Assembly: GCA_005888955.1 (NCBI GenBank)
Contig: VBCS01000175.1
Coordinates: 1 to 6,466, forward strand
Length of the DNA stretch: 6,466 nucleotides
Source: Betaproteobacteria bacterium
GTDB taxonomy: Bacteria > Pseudomonadota > Gammaproteobacteria > Burkholderiales > Casimicrobiaceae
Direction: 5' to 3'
Of this stretch, positions 6,079-6,466 are shown piece by piece (the first letter of the stretch is position 1; every line of letters begins with the position of its first letter). Under the pieces are notes generated by a model. That model had not been told where the DNA came from and did not search any database. It saw nothing but the letters and a program-made list of their open reading frames with translations. The translations under genes were made by a program, and so were the position numbers.

Positions 6079-6466
6079 ATGACGCTGAACGTCAGCTGGG
6101 AACAATACAACACACTGGTCGAACGTCTTGCGCTCAAGGTCTACGATTCCGACTGGCGATTCAATCAGATCATCTGCCTTGCGCGCGGGGGACTGCGCGT
6201 CGGCGACGTACTGTCGCGCATCTATGAAGTGCCGCTGGCGATACTGTCCACGCACTCGTATACGGCGGAGGGCGGCACGGTCCGCGGCCAGCTCGTGATC
6301 GCCGAGCACATGACGATGACCGCGCCGCGGCTTGGCGAGCGCGTGCTGCTCGTCGACGACATGGTCGATTCGGGCCATACGCTCGAGGCGGTGTACAAAA
6401 CGCTGCCGACGCGCTTTGCGCACATTACCGACATCCGCACCGCCGTGCTCTGGTACAAGGGGCACT
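6079..6466 (+). CDS. type I phosphoribosyltransferase (purine PRTase-like), 5' part
   Basis: The first 129 codons of a PRTase-fold protein are present and the frame is open at the window end. The PRPP-binding signature is VLLVDDMVDSGHT (89-101), with the paired Asp residues and the Ser-Gly-x-Thr loop of this family. LARGGLRVGDVLSR (34-47) forms the usual PRPP pyrophosphate-loop region (ARGG). WEQY near the start and the layout resemble E. coli Gpt (xanthine-guanine PRTase), and the family usually needs some 50 more residues carrying the base-binding hood. Substrate cannot be decided from this part: hypoxanthine, guanine or xanthine are all possible. It starts 45 bases after purA. GAGA at 6070-6073 is a weak ribosome site 5 bases before the ATG. 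Betaproteobacteria commonly have such a gene directly after purA, consistent with purine salvage beside AMP synthesis. Confidence 0.88.
   Translation, partial: MTLNVSWEQYNTLVERLALKVYDSDWRFNQIICLARGGLRVGDVLSRIYEVPLAILSTHSYTAEGGTVRGQLVIAEHMTMTAPRLGERVLLVDDMVDSGHTLEAVYKTLPTRFAHITDIRTAVLWYKGH

Overview
The window is a GC-rich stretch (roughly two-thirds G+C by eye) of a proteobacterial chromosome, packed with genes on the + strand only. Gene order is hfq (3' part), hflX, hflK, hflC, a small DUF2065 membrane-protein gene, hisZ, purA, and the 5' part of a phosphoribosyltransferase gene. The hfq-hflX-hflK-hflC-DUF2065-hisZ-purA order is known in Beta- and Gammaproteobacteria. The phosphoribosyltransferase directly after purA, the HflX and HflK protein sequences, and the Hfq core all point to a betaproteobacterium. 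I cannot name a genus.

Bases 1-244 hold the end of hfq, the RNA chaperone used by small RNAs, and a 65-base spacer with two predicted hairpins. Bases 245-1369 encode HflX, the ribosome-splitting GTPase, in a form lacking the C-terminal extension of the E. coli protein. Bases 1445-3546 encode HflK and HflC, the paired SPFH membrane proteins that form a cage around the protease FtsH; their reading frames overlap by ATGA. Bases 3577-3765 encode a 62-residue, two-helix DUF2065 protein (YjeT-like), whose end overlaps the start of hisZ by 8 bases.

Bases 3758-4735 encode HisZ, the regulatory subunit of the short-form ATP phosphoribosyltransferase (first step of histidine synthesis). It is about 55 residues shorter at its C-terminus than typical HisZ. 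Bases 4741-6033 encode PurA, adenylosuccinate synthetase. Bases 6079-6466 start a type I phosphoribosyltransferase that runs off the window. The last three genes share a theme: PRPP-linked nucleotide metabolism and the ATP/PRPP-consuming entry into histidine synthesis. The first five genes concern RNA, ribosome and membrane-protein quality control.

Short spacers, two stop/start overlaps, and the absence of a strong terminator suggest one long operon, possibly with an internal promoter near the end of hflX. No mobile element, CRISPR array, tRNA or rRNA was seen. This is a conserved housekeeping locus. I found no evidence of an undescribed system, only local oddities: shortened HisZ and HflX, spacer hairpins, a possible internal promoter, and the uncharacterised DUF2065 protein.
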